Notes: generated by a model not told the origin, from the sequence alone. 64,000 nt of DNA from Pseudomonas sp. BGI-2 (GCF_004310295.1 NZ_SISB01000005.1:124001-188000); one strand, 5' to 3'; counted from the first letter of the stretch, positions 1-9,015 are shown. A program made the numbers and translations.

Positions 1-270
1 CGCGTGAAGAAGGTTCATAACGAGCTGCAGGTTCTGCCACCCTCCGGCTTCCTTGCTCGCCAGAACGACACCTGGCTGACCTCCAAGATCAAGACCCAGA
101 TGCTCACCGACCCGAACATCCCGGGCTCGCGCATCAAGGTCGTCACCGAGAATGGCATCGTTTATCTGTTGGGCCTGCTGACCAAGCAGGAAGCGGCGCA
201 GGCCACCAATCTGGTGCAGAGCGTTTCCGGTGTGCAGAAGATTGTGAAGTTGTTTGAGTACATTGACTGA
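1..270 (+). CDS. BON-domain protein, 3' end only
   Basis: The reading frame is open at the left edge, so only the last 89 codons are present. The residues cover one BON domain (about residues 22-88 of the visible part, with the G-I-V-Y-L-L-G core typical of BON). BON proteins such as E. coli DolP/YraP are periplasmic or lipid-anchored and bind anionic phospholipids; most carry two BON domains, so one probably lies upstream of the window. The place next to sspB-sspA matches the usual Pseudomonas order. The first GTG at position 4 is inside the gene, not its start. A bidirectional terminator follows after a REP element. Confidence 0.8.
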   Translation, partial: RVKKVHNELQVLPPSGFLARQNDTWLTSKIKTQMLTDPNIPGSRIKVVTENGIVYLLGLLTKQEAAQATNLVQSVSGVQKIVKLFEYID

Positions 271-313
271 TACCGGCTTACCGGCGAAGGTGATTTCAAA
301 GACGCCTTCGCAC

Positions 314-396
314 TGTAGGAGCCAGGCTTGCCGGCGAAGGCGATTTCGAGGACGCCTTCGCCGGCAAGTCGGATCGCCGCACCGCTGGCTCCTACA
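314..396. repeat. REP-type inverted repeat pair (Gly-Ala-less family with GCCGGCGAAGGC arms)
   Basis: Two palindromic units face each other: TGTAGGAGCCAGGCTTGCC at the left and its near-complement GGCTCCTACA at the right, with inner arms GCGAAGGC/GCCTTCGC. It lies between convergent genes, the usual position of REP elements in Pseudomonas. Its right arm (GGATCGCCGCACCGCTGGC) is related to that of the copy near 53.9 kb. Confidence 0.8.
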
Positions 397-402
397 TGAA
401 AT

Positions 403-437
403 AAAAAAGGGTGATCCTTGCGGATCACCCTTTTTTT
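403..437. terminator. Bidirectional rho-independent terminator
   Basis: Stem GGGTGATCC/GGATCACCC with a four-base loop, flanked by an A-run on the left and a T-run on the right. It can serve both the rightward BON gene and the leftward sspB gene, whose stop codon overlaps the T-run. Confidence 0.9.
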
Positions 438-849
438 ATTTCACCACTTTCAAACTGGGTCGACCGCTGGGACGCGGCGGCTCGCTGTCGGGCGGCGGAA
501 TATCATCATCCGGCTCGATCTCTTCCTCGTCTTCCATCGGCGATTCCAGATCGAACACCATGCCCTGACCATTCTCCCGGGCGTAAATACCCAGGATCGA
601 TGCAATAGGCACGTACAGGGTGTGTGGCACGCCACCGAAGCGCCCTTCGAAGCTGACCGCCTCGTTGTCCATGTGCAGATGACGCACGGCAGCCGGTGAT
701 ACGTTCAGGACAATCTGTCCGTCACTGGCAAAACCCTGAGGCACCTGCACCGACGGATACTCGGAATTGACCAGCATGTGAGGGGTGCAATCGTTATCCA
801 CAATCCACTCGTAGAGCGCGCGGACCAGATAAGGTCGACTGGAGTTCAT
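436..849 (-). CDS. sspB: ClpXP protease specificity-enhancing factor SspB
   Basis: SspB is the adaptor that binds the ssrA tag of stalled-ribosome products and hands them to ClpXP. The 137-residue protein has the N-terminal SspB fold (starting MNSSRPYLVRALYEWI), an acidic flexible linker rich in Asp/Glu/Pro (about residues 97-128), and ends in RPSLKVVK, which matches the ClpX-binding XB peptide at the C-terminus of E. coli SspB. It lies 16 bp downstream of sspA on the same strand, the conserved sspA-sspB pair. Length and all three parts agree with the family. Confidence 0.96.
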   Translation of the reverse strand: MNSSRPYLVRALYEWIVDNDCTPHMLVNSEYPSVQVPQGFASDGQIVLNVSPAAVRHLHMDNEAVSFEGRFGGVPHTLYVPIASILGIYARENGQGMVFDLESPMEDEEEIEPDDDIPPPDSEPPRPSGRPSLKVVK

Positions 850-865
850 AGCGGCTCCTTAAGCC

Positions 866-1483
866 TTAGCGCATATCGCGTTCGACGCCAGACAGACTCG
901 CCTGGAAAGCCTCACGCGCAAACGAGCGCTCCATGTAATCAAGCAGCGGCTTGGCAGGCCGCGGCAGTTCAATACCTAAAATCGGCAAACGCCAGAGTAT
1001 TGGCAATAGGCAGCAATCCACCAGACTTTGTTCCTCACTGAGGAAAAACGGCTTGTCGGCGAACAACGGCGACACGCCAGTCAGGCTTTCACGCAACTCT
1101 TTACGAGCCACGACGCGGGCGGCTTCCTTGGTCTTCGAATCCAGGATCAGATCCACCAGACCACACCAGTCACGCTGAATACGATGAATCAGCAGACGGC
1201 TGTTGGCACGCGCCACAGGATAAACCGGCAGCAAGGGCGGGTGCGGGTAACGCTCATCCAGATATTCCATCACCACGGTCGACTCCCACAACGCCAGGTC
1301 ACGATCGACCAGGGTGGGCAGGCTTCCGTAAGGGTTCACTTCAATCAGTTTAGGCGGCTGGCGACCAGCTTCCACGTAAATGATCTCTGCGCTGACACCC
1401 TTCTCTGCAAGTACGATGCGCACTCGGTGGGAATAGTGGTCGGCGGGGTCGGAGTAACAGGCCAACCGATTGGTCACGCCCAT
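866..1483 (-). CDS. sspA: Stringent starvation protein A
   Basis: SspA binds RNA polymerase and alters transcription in stationary phase and acid stress; in P. aeruginosa and Francisella relatives it affects virulence genes. The 205-residue product has a glutathione-S-transferase fold: thioredoxin-like N-terminus (about 8-85, with the cis-Pro motif GSLPTLV) and an all-helical C-terminal half. The PHP surface motif (RYPHPPL) that is essential for E. coli SspA is present; SspA proteins do not act as transferases. It heads the sspA-sspB unit. Upstream lies a 150-bp gap after petC, where its promoter should be, but I could not fix a clear -35/-10 pair. Confidence 0.95.
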   Translation of the reverse strand: MGVTNRLACYSDPADHYSHRVRIVLAEKGVSAEIIYVEAGRQPPKLIEVNPYGSLPTLVDRDLALWESTVVMEYLDERYPHPPLLPVYPVARANSRLLIHRIQRDWCGLVDLILDSKTKEAARVVARKELRESLTGVSPLFADKPFFLSEEQSLVDCCLLPILWRLPILGIELPRPAKPLLDYMERSFAREAFQASLSGVERDMR

Positions 1484-1633
1484 GGCGGTCCTCCTCGCTT
1501 GTTGAAATTATCGGAAGCGGAAAAACGCACGCGCCCAGAGAGCGCCTCCCGTAACGCCTGGATCACCAGGCTCGTTACACCTTCAGAGACGCCCTTGGGC
1601 GCGCGCGATTAACAGCAATTGCTTACAGCTTTA

Positions 1634-2416
1634 TCAATGGATGTCTTTCCAGTATTCACGCTTGAGCAAGTATGCGAATACAAAGAAGAACGCCAGGTAC
1701 AGCAACACATAGGTACCGATGCGCTGATGCTGCAGCTTCACCGGGTTGGCCGAGTAGGCCAGGAAGGTCACCAGATTCTTGACCTTCTCATCGAATTGCT
1801 CTGCGTTCAGCGTGCCGGTTTTTGGCACCACGGTCAGCTGGTCACACGCCTCATGAGTCAGAGCCGTACCGGTCAGCGGATCGTATTGCTTCTTGCCGTC
1901 TTCGACGATTTGAACTTGTTTGCAGCCTACCACCTGACGACCCTGCAGGCCGACCAGAACGTTAGGCATCCCGACGTTCGGGAAGACCTTGTTGTTCACG
2001 CCCCAGGGACGCGATGGGTCTTCATAGAACGAACGCAGGTAACCGTAGAGCCAGTCAGTACCACGAACGCGGGCGACCAGGGTCAGGTCGGGCGGTGCCG
2101 CACCGAACCAGGTCTTGGCGTCCGCCGGCTGCATGCCGATGCTCATGTGATCGCCGATCTTGGCGCCGGTGAACACCAGCTTCGAGAGCATCAGGTCGTG
2201 CGGGATGCCCAGATCATCGGCGACACGCTCGTAACGCTGGAACTTGGCGCTGTGACAGCCCATGCAGTAGTTGGCAAAAGTACGTGCGCCATCCTGCATT
2301 GCAGCCTTGTCGGAAACGTCGATGTCGACCTTTTCCAGCTCAGGAGCACCCGCTGTCGACGCGAACGAGAACACAGGCATAGCAGCAAGAATCAGTACAG
2401 CAAATAGCTTTTTCAT
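1634..2416 (-). CDS. petC: Cytochrome c1 of the bc1 complex
   Basis: Cytochrome c1 passes electrons from the Rieske centre to soluble or membrane cytochrome c. I chose the start MKKLFAVLIL because it begins a clean signal peptide (cleavage near FAS-TAG, residue 20) and sits in a TGATG overlap with the cytochrome b stop; the open frame upstream is only the antisense-free extension into petB. The heme motif CMGCH is at residues 51-55 and a single C-terminal membrane anchor (YVLLYLAFFFVFAYLL) precedes the end. 260 residues, normal for the family. Last gene of petA-petB-petC. Confidence 0.97.
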   Translation of the reverse strand: MKKLFAVLILAAMPVFSFASTAGAPELEKVDIDVSDKAAMQDGARTFANYCMGCHSAKFQRYERVADDLGIPHDLMLSKLVFTGAKIGDHMSIGMQPADAKTWFGAAPPDLTLVARVRGTDWLYGYLRSFYEDPSRPWGVNNKVFPNVGMPNVLVGLQGRQVVGCKQVQIVEDGKKQYDPLTGTALTHEACDQLTVVPKTGTLNAEQFDEKVKNLVTFLAYSANPVKLQHQRIGTYVLLYLAFFFVFAYLLKREYWKDIH

Positions 2417-3627
2417 CAGCCAGTCACCCTTTCCGGAACCGGTTTGGTCTTCTCGAGCCTGGTGTAGAAAGGCATCAGAATGAAGTAGGCGAAGTACAGG
2501 AAGGTACACACCTGCGACAGCAATGTACGGCCTGGCGTCGGGGCCAGAACACCCAGAATGCCGAGGATGACGAACGAAACGCAGAACACCACCAGCCAGA
2601 TTTTGCTCAGCCAGCCTTTGTAGCGCATCGACTTGACCGGGCTTCGGTCCAGCCATGGCAGGACGAACAGCACCGCGATGGCGGCGCCCATGGCGATAAC
2701 GCCCAGAAGCTTGTCCGGAACCGCCCGCAAAATCGCGTAGAACGGCGTGAAGTACCAGACCGGAGCGATGTGCTCTGGCGTCTTGAAGGCGTTCGCCACT
2801 TCAAAGTTCGGCTTCTCGAGGAAGTAGCCGCCCATTTCAGGGAAGAAGAACACGATCGAGCAGAAGATGAACAGGAACACCACCACGCCGACGATATCTT
2901 TCATGGTGTAGTACGGATGGAAGGCAATGCCGTCCAGCGGTACGCCGTTTTCGTCTTTGTGTTTCTTGATGTCCACGCCGTCCGGGTTGTTCGAACCGAC
3001 TTCGTGCAGCGCCAGAACGTGCAGCACCACCAGACCGAGGATCACGATCGGCAAGGCAACAACGTGCAAGGCGAAGAAGCGGTTCAGGGTGATACCGGAA
3101 ATCAGGTAGTCACCACGGATCCACTGAGTCAGATCGTTGCCGATGACCGGGATCGCACCGAACAGCGAGATGATCACTTGGGCACCCCAGTAGGACATCT
3201 GGCCCCACGGCAGCAGGTAACCCATGAAGGCTTCAGCCATCAGCGCCAGGTAGATCAGCATGCCGAAAACCCACACCAGCTCACGCGGCTTCTGGTACGA
3301 ACCGTAGAGCAAGCCACGGAACATGTGCAGATAAACCACGATGAAGAACATCGAAGCGCCGACCGCGTGCAACAGACGCAGGATCGAGCCGTACTCAACG
3401 TCGCGCATGATGTATTCGACGGAGGCGAATGCTTCTTCCGCCGACGGGGTGTAGCTCATGGTCAGCCAGACACCGGTAACGATCTGGTTGACCAGAACGA
3501 GCAGTGCAAGGGAGCCAAAGAAATAGAAGAAGTTGAAGTTCTTCGGGGCGTAGTACTTGCTGAGATGGTCTTCCCACATTTTGGTCGCGGGAAAGCGCGC
3601 ATCAACCCAATCCATGAACTTGCTCAT
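2416..3627 (-). CDS. petB: Cytochrome b of the bc1 complex
   Basis: Membrane core of ubiquinol:cytochrome c reductase, with eight predicted membrane helices in 403 residues. The four heme-ligand histidines are visible at 87 and 101 (helix B) and 188 and 203 (helix D). The quinol-oxidation-site tetrapeptide, PEWY in most organisms, reads PVWY at 289-292 (see findings). I use the ATG that forms a TGATG overlap with the petA stop, the same junction type as petB-petC; a GTG one codon upstream is possible but less likely. Confidence 0.97.
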   Translation of the reverse strand: MSKFMDWVDARFPATKMWEDHLSKYYAPKNFNFFYFFGSLALLVLVNQIVTGVWLTMSYTPSAEEAFASVEYIMRDVEYGSILRLLHAVGASMFFIVVYLHMFRGLLYGSYQKPRELVWVFGMLIYLALMAEAFMGYLLPWGQMSYWGAQVIISLFGAIPVIGNDLTQWIRGDYLISGITLNRFFALHVVALPIVILGLVVLHVLALHEVGSNNPDGVDIKKHKDENGVPLDGIAFHPYYTMKDIVGVVVFLFIFCSIVFFFPEMGGYFLEKPNFEVANAFKTPEHIAPVWYFTPFYAILRAVPDKLLGVIAMGAAIAVLFVLPWLDRSPVKSMRYKGWLSKIWLVVFCVSFVILGILGVLAPTPGRTLLSQVCTFLYFAYFILMPFYTRLEKTKPVPERVTG

Positions 3628-4220
3628 CACGCTTTCTCCGTATCGACGCCAATGACAATGATGTCATCGGTCTCATAGGAATGCGGGGGAACTGGCAGGT
3701 TCAAAGGCGCAGGTTGCGACTTGTAGACGCGACCAGCCAGATCGTAGTGGGAACCGTGGCAAGGGCAGAAATATCCACCTACCCAGTCCTTGCCCAGATC
3801 CACAGGCGCCACTTCTGGACGGAAGGTCGGCGAGCAACCCAGGTGCGTGCAGATACCGATCAGCAGCAGGACTTCTGGCTTGATCGAACGCGTTTCCGGG
3901 TCGACATAGGTCGGTTGTGTCGAGTTCTTGGAGGTCGGGTCAGACAGCTGGCCCTCGATCTTTTTCAGATTCCCCAGGATTTCCTCGGTACGGCGGACAA
4001 TGAACACCGGCTGACCGCGCCACTCAGCAATCATCTGCTGACCTGGCTCGATTTTGCTGACATTCACCTTCACCGGTGCACCTGCGGCTTTCGCCTTGGC
4101 ACTGGGAAACCATGACCCCACGAACGGGACCGCAGCCCCCACCGCTCCTGCAGCACCCACCACGGATGTGGCTGCTACCAAGAAGCGACGCCGGCCTGCA
4201 TTCACGCCGTCATTGCTCAT
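3627..4220 (-). CDS. petA: Rieske iron-sulfur subunit of the bc1 complex
   Basis: Takes the first electron from ubiquinol at the outer face of the membrane. The N-terminus has a twin-arginine signal (GRRRFLVAA, residues 9-17) followed by a hydrophobic, Ala/Gly-rich anchor that is kept as the membrane helix. The [2Fe-2S] ligands are in CTHLGC (124-129) and CPCHGSHYD (152-160). 197 residues. First gene of petABC; the three genes overlap by one base at each junction, so they are translationally coupled. A candidate promoter lies about 80 bp upstream. Confidence 0.97.
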   Translation of the reverse strand: MSNDGVNAGRRRFLVAATSVVGAAGAVGAAVPFVGSWFPSAKAKAAGAPVKVNVSKIEPGQQMIAEWRGQPVFIVRRTEEILGNLKKIEGQLSDPTSKNSTQPTYVDPETRSIKPEVLLLIGICTHLGCSPTFRPEVAPVDLGKDWVGGYFCPCHGSHYDLAGRVYKSQPAPLNLPVPPHSYETDDIIVIGVDTEKA

Positions 4221-4302
4221 TCAGTCCTCTCCCATCAGCTTTGTGGCCTGTTAAATCAGGCGTCTACTAAGTAAAAATCTGAACTTATAAAAATTTTGCC
4301 GA

Positions 4303-4331
4303 ATGGTAATGAAAAGCCCCAATTCTGACAA
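4303..4331 (-). promoter_or_regulatory. Candidate sigma-70 promoter of petABC
   Basis: Read on the minus strand, TTGTCA, 17 bp, TACCAT. It points at petA, whose start lies about 80 bp downstream. An inverted AGCCCC/GGGGCT pair (4315-4349) spans the -35 region and encloses the palindrome GGTAATTACC, a possible regulator site. Predicted by eye only. Confidence 0.45.
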
Positions 4332-4430
4332 GGTAATTACCGAGGGGCTCCACTGCCAAGCCTTGCAGTATAGGGCTTCTACGGCTGTGGCAAGTTGTCA
4401 CAGAGCAATTCTTTGATAAATCGCGCCCAT

Positions 4431-4472
4431 AAAAAAACGCCCAGCTTCGCGAGGAAACTGGGCGTTCTTTTT
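4431..4472 (-). terminator. Rho-independent terminator of rplM-rpsI
   Basis: Inverted repeat AACGCCCAG/CTGGGCGTT with a long loop; the A-run at its left becomes the U-run for the leftward rplM-rpsI transcript, beginning 16 bp after the rpsI stop codon. Confidence 0.85.
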
Positions 4473-4487
4473 GAACGCGAAAGCGAA

Positions 4488-4880
4488 TTAACGCTTCGAG
4501 TACTGCGGACGCTTACGCGCTTTACGCAGACCAACTTTCTTACGTTCAACTTCACGAGCATCGCGAGTAACGAAGCCAGCTTTGCGCAGAGCGCCACGCA
4601 GGGTTTCGTCGTACTGCATCAGTGCGCGAGTGATACCGTGGCGGATTGCGCCAGCTTGACCACTTACACCACCACCGATCACGGTGACGTAGATGTCGAA
4701 TTTCTCGACAGTCTCAGTCAGTTCCAGCGGCTGACGAACTACCATGCGGGCAGTTTCGCGGCCGAAGAAATTTTCCAGGGTGCGGTTGTTGATGGAGATG
4801 TTACCAGTACCCGGACGCAGGAAAACGCGTGCGGTTGCGGTCTTGCGACGGCCAGTGCCGTAATTTTGAGTCGCCGACAT
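4488..4880 (-). CDS. rpsI: 30S ribosomal protein S9
   Basis: 130-residue small-subunit protein whose basic C-terminal tail (ending RPQYSKR) reaches the P-site tRNA. The [12 protein letters not shown] segment near the N-terminus is the family signature. It is 14 bp downstream of rplM, the universal L13-S9 pair, and ends at a strong terminator. Codon use is of the highly expressed type. Confidence 0.98.
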   Translation of the reverse strand: MSATQNYGTGRRKTATARVFLRPGTGNISINNRTLENFFGRETARMVVRQPLELTETVEKFDIYVTVIGGGVSGQAGAIRHGITRALMQYDETLRGALRKAGFVTRDAREVERKKVGLRKARKRPQYSKR

Positions 4881-4894
4881 AATGAACTATTCCG

Positions 4895-5323
4895 TTAAAA
4901 CTTCAGTTCTTGGGGCTGCTGAGCAGTATGAGGGTGTACAGCGCCCGCATAGACTTTCAGCTTACGATACATGTCGCGACCCAGCGGGTTCTTAGGCAGC
5001 ATGCCCTTGACCGCGGTCTCGATCACGCGCTCAGGGGCTTTAGCGATCAGCTTTTCAAAGTTGATCGACTTGATGCCGCCCGGAAAACCGGAGTGGGAGT
5101 AGTAGATTTTGTCGGTGGTCTTAGCACCGGTTACACGAATCTGCTCGGCATTGATGACGACGATGTAATCGCCGGTGTCAACGTGAGGAGTGTACTCAGC
5201 TTTATGCTTGCCACGCAGACGGCTCGCGATTTCGGTGGCCAGACGACCCAGGGTCTGACCAGCAGCGTCGACGACAAACCAGTCGCGCTGTACTGTTTCC
5301 GGTTTAGCAGTAAAAGTTTTCAT
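4895..5323 (-). CDS. rplM: 50S ribosomal protein L13
   Basis: 142-residue early-assembly large-subunit protein. The signature region [21 protein letters not shown] lies in the C-terminal third, and the N-terminus matches the family ([20 protein letters not shown]). First gene of rplM-rpsI. In E. coli the operon is repressed by L13 binding its own leader; a GC-rich hairpin is present in the leader here. Confidence 0.98.
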   Translation of the reverse strand: MKTFTAKPETVQRDWFVVDAAGQTLGRLATEIASRLRGKHKAEYTPHVDTGDYIVVINAEQIRVTGAKTTDKIYYSHSGFPGGIKSINFEKLIAKAPERVIETAVKGMLPKNPLGRDMYRKLKVYAGAVHPHTAQQPQELKF

Positions 5324-5364
5324 TCTTTATAGCCTCAGGGGCCGCCCTGTAAATTAGACGGCGG

Positions 5365-5393
5365 ATCTTACTGAATAGTGCGTACTTTGACAA
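5365..5393 (-). promoter_or_regulatory. Candidate sigma-70 promoter of rplM-rpsI
   Basis: Minus-strand TTGTCA, exactly 17 bp, TAAGAT, about 40 bp before the rplM start. The predicted transcript would begin with a CCGCC/GGCGG stem (5342-5364), so the leader is short and structured. Predicted by eye. Confidence 0.6.
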
Positions 5394-5568
5394 GTCAAAG
5401 GCAGCCGGATACAGACGCTTTCGGGGGCTCGGGTCGGCGCGTCCGTTCAACGGCAAGATTCTTCGGCGGCGGCGCATCACTTCCACTGCAGAAAGAGGTG
5501 CGCAATTATGCAGATTGCGAAAAATATTTCAACCTGCTTTTATGATTGTTTTGCCCAAGGAGCACCCG

Positions 5569-6609
5569 ATGGACTATCGCCAGCTAGGCCGAACCAATCT
5601 GAACGTGAGTGCCATCTGCCTCGGAACCATGACCTGGGGCGAGCAAAACAGCGAGGCTGAAGCCTTCGCCCAGATTGAAAGTGCCAAAAACGCCGGGATC
5701 AATTTCATCGATACCGCCGAGATGTACCCGGTGCCACCCAAGGCCCAAACCTACGCCACCACCGAACGCTACATCGGCAATTACTTCAAAAGTCGCGGTG
5801 ATCGCGCCGACTGGATCCTGGCCAGCAAGATCGCCGGCCCCGGCAACACCATCGATTACATCCGCGACAAAAACCTGCGGCACAACCGCCAGCACATCAC
5901 CGCAGCCGTGGACGCGAGCCTCAAGCGCCTGCAAACCGACTACATCGACCTTTATCAGCTGCACTGGCCGGAACGCAGCACCAACTTCTTCGGCCAACTG
6001 GGCTATAAACACAAGATCGAAGCCAACCTGACGCCGCTGGAGGACACCCTCGAAGCGCTGGACGAACAGGTCAAGGCCGGCAAGATTCGCCACATCGGCC
6101 TGTCCAATGAAACGCCGTGGGGCACCATGCGCTTCCTCGCCCTGGCCGAAGCCCGTGGCTGGCCGCGCGCCGTATCGATCCAGAACCCGTACAACCTGCT
6201 CAACCGCAGCTTCGAAGTCGGCCTGGCGGAAATCGCCATCCGCGAACAGTGCGGCCTGCTCGCCTATTCGCCGCTGGCGTTCGGTTTCCTGTCGGGCAAG
6301 TACGAGGGTGGCGCGCGCCCTCCAAAATGTCGCTTGAGCCTCTACAGCCGCTTCAGCCGCTATTTCAACCCACAGTCGGAAGCTGCGTGCAGTCGTTATG
6401 TGGCACTGGCCCGTGAACACGGCCTGGACCCGGCGCAGATGGCGTTGGCGTTTGTCACTCAGCAGCCGTTCGTGACCAGCAACATCATCGGCGCGACCAC
6501 CATGGAACAGCTGGAGAGCAACATTGCCAGTTTCGAGCTGAAACTTTCCGATGAAGTGCTGGAGGGGATTGAGGCGATTCACAAGGATCACCCGAATCCG
6601 GCTCCTTGA
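5569..6609 (+). CDS. Aldo/keto reductase, Tas-like
   Basis: NAD(P)H-dependent oxidoreductase of the (beta/alpha)8-barrel aldo/keto reductase superfamily. The catalytic set is visible: Asp and Tyr in NFIDTAEMYP, Lys in ILASKIAG, His in QLHWPE. Sequence from MDYRQLGRTNLNVSAICLGTMTW onward matches the E. coli Tas type. The start at 5569 has a good AAGGAG ribosome site; the frame extends upstream to 5515 without one. 346 residues, monocistronic, followed by a REP pair. The natural substrate is not known for this family. Confidence 0.9.
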   Translation: MDYRQLGRTNLNVSAICLGTMTWGEQNSEAEAFAQIESAKNAGINFIDTAEMYPVPPKAQTYATTERYIGNYFKSRGDRADWILASKIAGPGNTIDYIRDKNLRHNRQHITAAVDASLKRLQTDYIDLYQLHWPERSTNFFGQLGYKHKIEANLTPLEDTLEALDEQVKAGKIRHIGLSNETPWGTMRFLALAEARGWPRAVSIQNPYNLLNRSFEVGLAEIAIREQCGLLAYSPLAFGFLSGKYEGGARPPKCRLSLYSRFSRYFNPQSEAACSRYVALAREHGLDPAQMALAFVTQQPFVTSNIIGATTMEQLESNIASFELKLSDEVLEGIEAIHKDHPNPAP

Positions 6610-6625
6610 TTGATTCATAGACCCA

Positions 6626-6690
6626 TTCGCGAGCAAGCCCGCTCCCACAGGAGATCACTTAACCTGTGGGAGCGGGCTTGCTCGCGAAAG
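6626..6690. repeat. REP doublet, GTGGGAGCGGGCTTGCTCGCGA family
   Basis: Head-to-head pair of the palindromic unit, separated by about 15 bp, between the convergent aldo/keto reductase and acyl-CoA dehydrogenase genes. The pair can fold into one long hairpin and may also shield the two mRNA 3' ends. Confidence 0.9.
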
Positions 6691-6712
6691 CGTCCGACCA
6701 GTCACCGCAGCA

Positions 6713-7849
6713 TCAAAGCGACCTGGCAATAATCTCCTTCATGATTTCATTGGTCCCCGCATAAATCCGCTGCACCCGCGCATCCGCCCACGCCCGGGCA
6801 ATCGGGTATTCCCACATGAACCCGTAACCGCCATGCAACTGCACGCATTCGTCGAGCACCTTGCATTGCAGGTCAGTGCCCCAGTACTTGGCCATCGCTG
6901 CCGTCGGCACATCCAGCTTGCCTTGCAGATGCAGCTCCAGGCAGCGATCCACGAACACCCGGCCGATCTGGATTTCAGTCGCCATTTCCGCCAGCTTGAA
7001 GCGCGTGTTCTGGAAGTCGGCAATCGCCTTGCCGAACGCCTTGCGCTCACGGGTGTAATCCAGCGTCCACTTCAACGCGGCTTCGGCCGAAGCTAGCCCG
7101 CCGATAGCGACAGTAAGGCGCTCCTGAGGCAACTCCTGCATCAGGTAAGCGAAGCCCATTCCGGCTTGCCCCAGCAGGTTTTCCTTCGGTACCCGCACGT
7201 CCTGGAAGAACAGCTCCGAAGTGTCCTGCGCCTTCATGCCGACTTTTTCCAGGCGCTTGCCCTTGTCGAAGCCTGGCGTATTGGCCTCGACCAGAAACAG
7301 ACTGGTACCCTTCGCGCCCGCCTTCGGATCCGTCTTGGCCACGACAATCACCAGGTCAGCCAGATAGCCGTTGGTGATGAACGTCTTGGACCCGTTGATC
7401 ACGTACTCGTCGCCATCCAGCACAGCGGTGGTTTTCACCCCTTGCAGGTCGGAACCGGCGCCCGGCTCGGTCATGGCAATGGCTGTCACCATTTCTCCGG
7501 ACACCAGTTTCGGCAGGTATTTGTGCTTCAGCGCTTCACTGCCGTAGTGCAGGATGTACGGCGCCACAATGTCGGAATGCAGGGAAAAACCGATGCCGGT
7601 CAGGCCGAGACGACCCACCTCTTCGATCACCACCGCGCTGTAGAGAAAATCCGCCCCCAGCCCGCCGTACTCCTCCGGCAGGTGCGAGCAGAGCATCCCC
7701 GCCTCCCCCGCCTTGTTCCAGAGTTTACGGTCGATGAAGCCTTGTTTTTCCCATTGCCCATGGAACGGCACGGACTCTTTTTCGAGGAACGTTCGCACGC
7801 TGTCGCGAAACAATTCGTGCTCGGAACTGAACAAGGTTCTGGGGATCAT
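6713..7849 (-). CDS. Acyl-CoA dehydrogenase
   Basis: FAD-dependent enzyme that introduces the alpha-beta double bond in acyl-CoA during beta-oxidation or amino-acid breakdown. Both family signatures are seen: AMTEPGAGSDLQG in the middle domain and QLHGGYGFMWEYPIARAWAD plus RIYAGTNEIMKE at the C-terminus. I place the start at MIPRTLFSSEHELF, preceded by an AGGTG-like ribosome site; the 29 residues upstream in frame do not look like acyl-CoA dehydrogenase. 378 residues. The divergent neighbour is a GlxA-type regulator, a plausible controller. Chain-length specificity cannot be read from the sequence. Confidence 0.93.
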   Translation of the reverse strand: MIPRTLFSSEHELFRDSVRTFLEKESVPFHGQWEKQGFIDRKLWNKAGEAGMLCSHLPEEYGGLGADFLYSAVVIEEVGRLGLTGIGFSLHSDIVAPYILHYGSEALKHKYLPKLVSGEMVTAIAMTEPGAGSDLQGVKTTAVLDGDEYVINGSKTFITNGYLADLVIVVAKTDPKAGAKGTSLFLVEANTPGFDKGKRLEKVGMKAQDTSELFFQDVRVPKENLLGQAGMGFAYLMQELPQERLTVAIGGLASAEAALKWTLDYTRERKAFGKAIADFQNTRFKLAEMATEIQIGRVFVDRCLELHLQGKLDVPTAAMAKYWGTDLQCKVLDECVQLHGGYGFMWEYPIARAWADARVQRIYAGTNEIMKEIIARSL

Positions 7850-7995
7850 GCGGCACCTGTCGTTAATTGTTAGAAGGAGTTGACCTTCAGAGACTAAGCC
7901 TCGCATCCGATACAGGACACTGGACACATCAGACAAAAAATAAGACGATCCAGCCGTCTGGTGACCACTTTCCCCTATAAGAATAAAGTTGAATT

Positions 7996-8991
7996 ATGTC
8001 TAACCAAGTCTCCACGCCCTTGCGGCGCGTCAGCATCCTGGCTATCGACCGGGTTTTCGCTTCCACCCTCATGCAAGCAAAGGATTTCTTCCACTTGGCC
8101 AGCCTGCGCTATGGCAAACAACTGGGTCAGGGCCTGACTCCGGCGTTCGAAACCCGACTGGTCAGCCCCGACGGCAAACCGGTGAACAGCTTCAGTGACG
8201 TGATCATGCCGGTGGACGGCGGCCTGGAAAACGCCGACATCATTGTCCTTCCAGCCTTCTGGGACGATTTCGACACCCTTTGCCAACGTTATCCACAGGT
8301 CCTGCCCTGGTTGCGCCAGCAACATGCTCGCGGCGCAGTACTCTGCGGTGAAGCCACCGGGGTGTTCTGGCTGGCTGAGGCCGGGCTGCTCGACGGCAAG
8401 GAAGCGACCACGTACTGGCGTTTCTTCAATGCCTTCGCCGAACGCTTCCCACGGGTTCAACTCAATCAGGACAAGCACCTGACCGACGCGGACAACCTGT
8501 ATTGCGCGGGCGGCACCACCTCGGCCTGCGACCTCTACATCTACCTGATCGAACGCTTCTGCGGCGCCAGCGTATCCCAGGCCGTGGCCCGGGATATTCT
8601 CTACGAAGTGCAGCGCAGCTACTCGCCAGGACGCATCGGGTTCGGCGGACAGAAGTTGCACCAGGACGTGATCATCTTGCAGATCCAGCACTGGCTCGAA
8701 GAACACTTCGCCGACAAATTCCGCTTCGAAGACGTCGCCCGCGAACACGGCATGAGCATCCGCAACTTCATGCGCCGCTTCCAGACCGCCACCGGCGACA
8801 AGCCGCTGCATTACCTGCAACGCCTGCGTATCGAGACGGCCAAGGGCTTGCTGTCGGGTAGCCGCAAGAGCATCAAGACCATCAGTTATGAAGTCGGCTA
8901 CGACGATGCGAGCTTCTTTGCGCGGTTGTTTCGCCAGCACACCGAGCTGTCGCCGAACCAGTATCGGCAGCAGTTTCAGCAAGCTGCGTAG
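7996..8991 (+). CDS. GlxA-family transcriptional regulator (DJ-1/PfpI + AraC DNA-binding domain)
   Basis: 331 residues. The N-terminal part (about 10-190) is a DJ-1/PfpI-like sensor domain with the nucleophile-elbow-like segment CGEATGVFWLAEAGLLD; the C-terminal 100 residues form two AraC-type helix-turn-helix units (EDVAREHGMSIRNFMRRF; ISYEVGYDDASFFARLFRQ). Relatives control amino-acid, betaine or amide use. It is transcribed away from the acyl-CoA dehydrogenase gene, 146 bp apart, which suggests it regulates that gene and itself. The effector is unknown. Confidence 0.9.
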   Translation: MSNQVSTPLRRVSILAIDRVFASTLMQAKDFFHLASLRYGKQLGQGLTPAFETRLVSPDGKPVNSFSDVIMPVDGGLENADIIVLPAFWDDFDTLCQRYPQVLPWLRQQHARGAVLCGEATGVFWLAEAGLLDGKEATTYWRFFNAFAERFPRVQLNQDKHLTDADNLYCAGGTTSACDLYIYLIERFCGASVSQAVARDILYEVQRSYSPGRIGFGGQKLHQDVIILQIQHWLEEHFADKFRFEDVAREHGMSIRNFMRRFQTATGDKPLHYLQRLRIETAKGLLSGSRKSIKTISYEVGYDDASFFARLFRQHTELSPNQYRQQFQQAA

Positions 8992-9015
8992 TTCTCTATC
9001 CACACACAAAACCCA

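Noticed and set aside
4315..4349. AGCCCC/GGGGCT inverted repeat as a terminator
   Set aside because: The loop is 23 bases and there is no U-run on either strand; it overlaps the petA promoter candidate instead.
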